NCBI RefSeq assembly: GCF_000373585.1
Contig: NZ_KB891866.1
Coordinates: forward strand, 151,762 to 215,761
From: Streptomyces sp. MspMP-M5
GTDB taxonomy: Bacteria; Actinomycetota; Actinomycetes; Streptomycetales; Streptomycetaceae
Length of the DNA stretch: 64,000 nt
Direction of reading: 5' to 3'
Below are positions 63,286 through 64,000 of this stretch, in pieces (position 1 is the first letter of the stretch; the number at the start of each line of letters is the position of its first letter). The position numbers and the translations under genes are program-made. The notes under the pieces were generated by a model. It was not told the origin of the DNA. It saw only the letters and a list, made by a program, of their open reading frames with translations, and did not search any database.

Positions 63286-64000
63286 TTGGTCGATGAGGCG
63301 GCGCGGGAGGATGCGGCGGAAGCCGTGTCGGTGTGGGAGCGGCCCGAGCGGGGGGCGCGGGGGCCCGCGCCGGAGCGGAGCCGGGAGCAGCTCACCGCGG
63401 CCGCGATCGGGCTGGCCGATGCGGGCGGGCTGGCCGCGCTGTCCGTCCGGCAGGTGGCGCGCGAGCTGGCCACGGGCCCCGCGTCGCTCTATCGCTATGT
63501 GTCCGGCCGCGACGATCTCGTGGATCTGATGGTGGACGCCGCGACCGGGGAGATCGACCTCGACGTGGAGCTGACGGGGGACCCGGTGGCGGATCTGGTC
63601 GCGCTGGCGGCCCGGACGCACGAGGTCCAGCTGCGGCACCCATGGATGCTGGAGGTCCCGCCGGAGGCCCTACGGGTGGGGCCGCGGGGGCTGGACTACC
63701 TGGAGTTCGCCCTGCGGGCGCTGGAACCCGTGGCCGGACTGACCGGACCGGCCAAACTGGAGGCGGTGGCCGTACTGAACGCGCTGGTCACCATGTTGTC
63801 CGGTGTCGAACTGCGGGCCCGCCGGGCGTCGACGGGACGTCAGGCGGCGCAGGCCGCGTACCTGGGCGCGGTGGCCCGGCGGGGCGGGCATCCGCTGCTG
63901 GCGCGGGCGTTGGCGGGCGGAGGCCCGCTCGACGGCGGCGGCGCCGCGGGCTCGGGCGACAGCTTCGAGCGGGTGGTCCGTCGGGTACTGGCCGGCCTCC
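63286..64000 (+). CDS. TetR-family regulator, cut by the right edge
   Basis: The first 238 residues of a TetR-type repressor from TTG 63286, with the end outside the window. The HTH is LTAAAIGLADAGGLAALSVRQVARELATGPASLYRYV, visible as SVRQVARELATGPASLYRY (about 60-80), followed by a ligand-binding helical domain (VAVLNALVTMLSGVEL). The ribosome site GGTGAGG is 5-8 bases before TTG. In-frame GTG 63325 is the next candidate. Divergent from the alpha/beta hydrolase, suggesting the hydrolase is its target. Confidence 0.9.
   Translation, partial: MVDEAAREDAAEAVSVWERPERGARGPAPERSREQLTAAAIGLADAGGLAALSVRQVARELATGPASLYRYVSGRDDLVDLMVDAATGEIDLDVELTGDPVADLVALAARTHEVQLRHPWMLEVPPEALRVGPRGLDYLEFALRALEPVAGLTGPAKLEAVAVLNALVTMLSGVELRARRASTGRQAAQAAYLGAVARRGGHPLLARALAGGGPLDGGGAAGSGDSFERVVRRVLAGL

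Overview
Organism and style. The whole window has the high G+C, strong third-position G/C bias, GTG/TTG starts and ATGA/GTGA stop-start couplings of an actinomycete. The gene families (DUF6296, DUF2277, class F sortase, Ku, MDMPI/DinB proteins, CYP107-like P450) point to Streptomyces or a close relative. I saw no tRNA, rRNA, CRISPR array, integrase or transposase, so it reads as ordinary chromosome with accessory patches. Region 1 (1-16168, minus strand): a compact ten-gene exopolysaccharide operon running right to left. Its order is WbaP-type sugar-phosphate transferase, AlgD-like nucleotide-sugar 6-dehydrogenase, GT4 glycosyltransferase, two Wzz/BY-kinase-like proteins without a Walker A motif, AsnB-type amidotransferase, alcohol dehydrogenase-Gfo/Idh fusion, heparinase II/III-type lyase, parallel beta-helix lipoprotein and a Wzy-like polymerase. 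Several junctions overlap and the operon probably continues past the left edge. The enzymes suggest a uronic-acid or uronamide-containing polymer. Three short repeats sit inside its coding sequences, and an imperfect tandem repeat carries the start of its first gene. Region 2 (17195-28119): mixed small operons with flavin reductase, DUF2277, an Ogt-AlkB alkylation-repair pair, a penicillin-binding-type hydrolase with a SnoaL-like protein, DUF6296, an Asp/Glu racemase, a short gene with two TTA codons, a cytochrome P450, a frameshifted small gene and a Mut7-C RNase-like protein. Region 3 (28905-37650): a secreted Asp/Gly/His-rich repeat protein with an LPXTG-less C-terminal anchor next to a class F sortase, a ProP-type transporter, an MDMPI-like protein, a stand-alone hemC, a 25-residue K/R-rich protein, and a MarR regulator coupled to a 14-TM exporter fused to three beta-sandwich domains. 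Region 4 (37812-48467): dihydrolipoyl dehydrogenase, a beheaded LAETG surface-protein remnant, an HsaA/DszC-type acyl-CoA dehydrogenase, MFS, hemerythrin, Ku with a coiled-coil partner, a RelE-like/partner pair, a condensation-domain remnant and an L,D-transpeptidase. Region 5 (48535-64000): papain-like amidase, SDR, phosphoesterase, DinB, methyltransferase, trypsin, an APC/KUP-like permease facing an orphan KdpB, GH15 glucosidase, a dienelactone hydrolase-like protein lacking its nucleophile, a histidine phosphatase, and an alpha/beta hydrolase divergent from a TetR gene cut by the right edge. Strongest leads for something undescribed: the HTGGG-motif protein with its class F sortase, the polysaccharide operon, the unnamed GTGA-coupled toxin-like pair, and the orphan KdpB beside a KUP-like permease. 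All functions are read from sequence motifs by eye. No database search was run.
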